From the NCBI GenBank assembly GCA_003557085.1, contig PWPR01000155.1, positions 1 to 6,932 on the forward strand: DNA of 6,932 bases, given 5' to 3'. The position numbers and the translations under genes are program-made. Every line of letters starts with the position of its first letter. Position 1 is the first letter of the stretch. The DNA comes from Clostridia bacterium (lineage in GTDB: Bacteria; Bacillota; UBA994; PWPR01). Shown here in pieces: positions 5,066 to 6,932 of the stretch. The notes beneath the pieces are model-generated. The model had not been told where the DNA came from. It saw only the letters and a list, made by a program, of their open reading frames with translations, and did no database searches.

Positions 5066-6823
5066 ATGACAAAAGATAACATATCTGGCTCGGGTGTTAA
5101 TGAAATAAAATCAAAAATAAGTGCTCTTGATATAGTCAGTAAATATGTTTCATTGACTAAGTCAGGTGAAAGATATAGGGGTTTGTGTCCATTTCATCAG
5201 GAGAAAACGCCATCTTTTTATCTTGACGATGGAAACGGATTATATTATTGTTTTGGCTGTCAAGCTGGAGGAGATATTATTAAGTTTCTGATGGATATAG
5301 AAGGATGGACTTTCATAGAAACGATGAGATATTTATCGAAAGAAACTGGAGTACCTTTTGGAGTTGATAACACTAGGGAGAGATCTGAGAAAGAGAGACT
5401 ATATAGTGTTAATCAAAGAGTTGCAGATTATTATATGGCGACTCTGAGGGGAAGAAATGGCAAGCAAGCAATGAGTTATTTGAATAATAGAGGCTTTAGC
5501 AAGGAGATAATTAATACTTTTGCTGTAGGTTATGCTCTACCAAACTGGGAAGGTTTGTGTAGTTTTGCTAAAAGCAATCAAATCAATTCTGCAGATTTAC
5601 AAAAACTAGGTTTGATAGCAAAAAGCAATAATCCCCAAACTAATCAGAGTTTTTATGATAAGTTTAGAAATAGAATAATTTTTCCAATAAGAGATGTTCT
5701 TGGGAGCGTAGTTGGTTTTGGAGCGAGAACAATCGGATCTGATGAACCAAAATACTTGAACTCACCTGAAACAATGCTTTATCACAAAGGAAGCTCATTA
5801 TATGGGATTTATGAAGCAAGAAATGCAATAAAGAACCAAGACTGTGTTATTTTGCTTGAAGGTTATTTAGATGTTTTAGCTTTATGCCAAGCTGGATTTA
5901 ATAACTCAATTGCTTCTCTTGGAACTGCATTTACAAAAGAGCAAGCAAATATAATTAAAAGATATACAAGCAACGTGATTATTTGTTATGATGGTGACTC
6001 TGCAGGAGTAGAAGCTGTTATTAAAGCTATTGGTGTGATGAAAAATTTCGACTTTAGTCTTAAAATTGCACTAATTCCTAATGGTCTTGACCCTGACGAT
6101 TATTTAATGAAGTTTGGAAAAGAGAGTTTCAAGGAATTGTTAGATAAAGCAATGGACAGTATGGATTTCATAATTCACCAGTTAAGTTTAAGATATGACT
6201 TAGAAAATAGAGACGATAAGTTTAAATTTGCAACAAATTTGGTAAAAATGCTAGCAAAAGTAGAAAATCGTATAGAACAAGAAGGATATCTAAGGTCTTA
6301 TGCCGAACAATATAAATTAGATAAAAATGCTCTAGAATTTGAGTTAAACAAAGTTTTAAACTTAAATAGTAGAGATGAGATATCAATTAATAGAGTTGAA
6401 AGCAATGATTTAGGATTACGTGACATAATTGCTGCTCAAGAGAAGAAGCTGCTTAAAATTCTAATAGATTCAAAAAAAACTGTGTCAGATGATATTTTTG
6501 CAATACCTGAACATAAAAAGATATGCAAAATAATGAACAGCCATAGTTGGGAATCCTTAAGTGATATTATGGATTCTGTGAAGAAGCACAAACTGGATAG
6601 TACTTTAGCAAGCATTATGATTAATGAATCATTTGAAGAAAATGAAGTAAAACTATTTAGACAACTTTCTATTTTAAGCAAAGAAAGGCGCTTACGAACG
6701 ATTAGAAGAAAAATTTCTGAAACGGTAAGGGTAGGAGAAGATCCTACAGATTTGCTGCAGGAATTTAGAGAGCTTGAAAGGGAAAGAGCTCAACTCTATG
6801 GCAATAAAGATTTTAGTAGTTAG
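5066..6823 (+). CDS. dnaG: DNA primase DnaG
   Basis: DnaG synthesises the RNA primers for chromosomal replication, recruited by the replicative helicase DnaB/DnaC. The 585-residue product is full length for Firmicutes. The N-terminal zinc-binding domain has C41-x2-H44 (CPFHQEKTPSF) and C62-x2-C65 (YCFGCQAGGD). The RNA polymerase domain follows with KFRNRIIFPIRD at about 199-210 and VGFGART. The TOPRIM core carries Glu265 in EGYLDV, Asp309 and Asp311 in YDGDSAG, and LDPDDYL at 341-347. From about residue 440 to the end lies the poorly conserved helical helicase-binding domain, rich in charged residues. The ATG at 5066 is chosen for its ribosome site and because it yields the usual short lead before the zinc domain. 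It lies between dgt and rpoD, 15 bases before the latter, as in the classical macromolecular synthesis operon. All catalytic residues expected are present. Confidence 0.98.
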   Translation: MTKDNISGSGVNEIKSKISALDIVSKYVSLTKSGERYRGLCPFHQEKTPSFYLDDGNGLYYCFGCQAGGDIIKFLMDIEGWTFIETMRYLSKETGVPFGVDNTRERSEKERLYSVNQRVADYYMATLRGRNGKQAMSYLNNRGFSKEIINTFAVGYALPNWEGLCSFAKSNQINSADLQKLGLIAKSNNPQTNQSFYDKFRNRIIFPIRDVLGSVVGFGARTIGSDEPKYLNSPETMLYHKGSSLYGIYEARNAIKNQDCVILLEGYLDVLALCQAGFNNSIASLGTAFTKEQANIIKRYTSNVIICYDGDSAGVEAVIKAIGVMKNFDFSLKIALIPNGLDPDDYLMKFGKESFKELLDKAMDSMDFIIHQLSLRYDLENRDDKFKFATNLVKMLAKVENRIEQEGYLRSYAEQYKLDKNALEFELNKVLNLNSRDEISINRVESNDLGLRDIIAAQEKKLLKILIDSKKTVSDDIFAIPEHKKICKIMNSHSWESLSDIMDSVKKHKLDSTLASIMINESFEENEVKLFRQLSILSKERRLRTIRRKISETVRVGEDPTDLLQEFRELERERAQLYGNKDFSS

Positions 6824-6838
6824 AAGGGAGAGGCTTAT

Positions 6839-6932
6839 ATGGCTGAGAAAAGTGAAAAAATTAATTCTTGGAAAGAAGTAGTAGAAGAGCTACTGCAAAA
6901 AGGCCAAGATAAAGGTAGTTTAACATATGAAG
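6839..6932 (+). CDS. rpoD: Primary sigma factor RpoD/SigA, N-terminal fragment (3' end cut by window)
   Basis: Only the first 31 codons are present, and the frame is open to the window edge. The sequence SWKEVVEELLQKGQDKGSLTYE matches the start of region 1.1 of primary sigma factors, which typically reads ...LLEKGKKKGxLTYEEI and restrains free sigma from binding DNA. The ATG at 6839 is served by AAGGGAG at 6824-6830, 8 bases away. The position directly behind dnaG is the conserved one for the housekeeping sigma factor. It is called from a short fragment plus context, and the conserved core regions 2-4 are outside the window. Confidence 0.9.
   Translation, partial: MAEKSEKINSWKEVVEELLQKGQDKGSLTYE

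Noticed and set aside
6436..6681. Antisense open frame opposite the dnaG 3' end
   Set aside because: The hydrophobic look comes from reading the complement of charged helical codons; there is no ribosome site.

Overview
The window is a compact, AT-rich housekeeping stretch of a low-GC Gram-positive (Firmicutes) chromosome, most like an anaerobic clostridial or tissierellial lineage. I base this on gene order, strong AGGAGG/AAGGGAG-type ribosome binding sites, codon choice, and the pairing of a CcpN-like HTH-CBS regulator with a PpsR-type kinase. I cannot name a genus. Every supported gene is on the + strand, and intergenic space is tiny except for one gap of about 145 bases. I see no mobile element, CRISPR array, tRNA, rRNA or phage gene.

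Left block (bases 1-3940): the 3' three quarters of era (ribosome assembly GTPase), deoC (deoxyribose-phosphate aldolase), recO (recombination mediator), a small membrane protein with a UBA-like N-terminus and a DUF4342 domain, a ccpN-type transcription regulator, and ppsR (ADP-dependent kinase/phosphorylase of the DUF299 family). These genes overlap or lie a few bases apart. They appear to form one transcription unit, closed by a good intrinsic terminator just after ppsR. The order resembles the era-recO-glyQS-ccpN-yqfL-dnaG-sigA region known from Bacillus subtilis. Two differences stand out: deoC sits between era and recO, and the DUF4342 gene occupies the place where glyQS would be.

Right block (from about 3941): an AT-rich gap with a possible weak promoter, then dgt (HD-domain dNTP triphosphohydrolase), dnaG (primase, complete) and the first 31 codons of rpoD/sigA (primary sigma factor). 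This is the macromolecular synthesis operon, with a dNTPase gene in the leading position. It couples dNTP pool control, replication priming and general transcription.

I do not see a new multi-gene system. The points most worth checking are two unusual translation starts. The ccpN-like gene has a strong Shine-Dalgarno placed for an AUA or AUU start rather than for its only in-frame GTG. The dgt gene has a strong Shine-Dalgarno about 26 bases from the best ATG, with a C(UUCG)G hairpin in between that could bring the two together. Smaller points are a RecO that lacks the usual basic loop motif and the uncharacterised UBA/DUF4342 protein.
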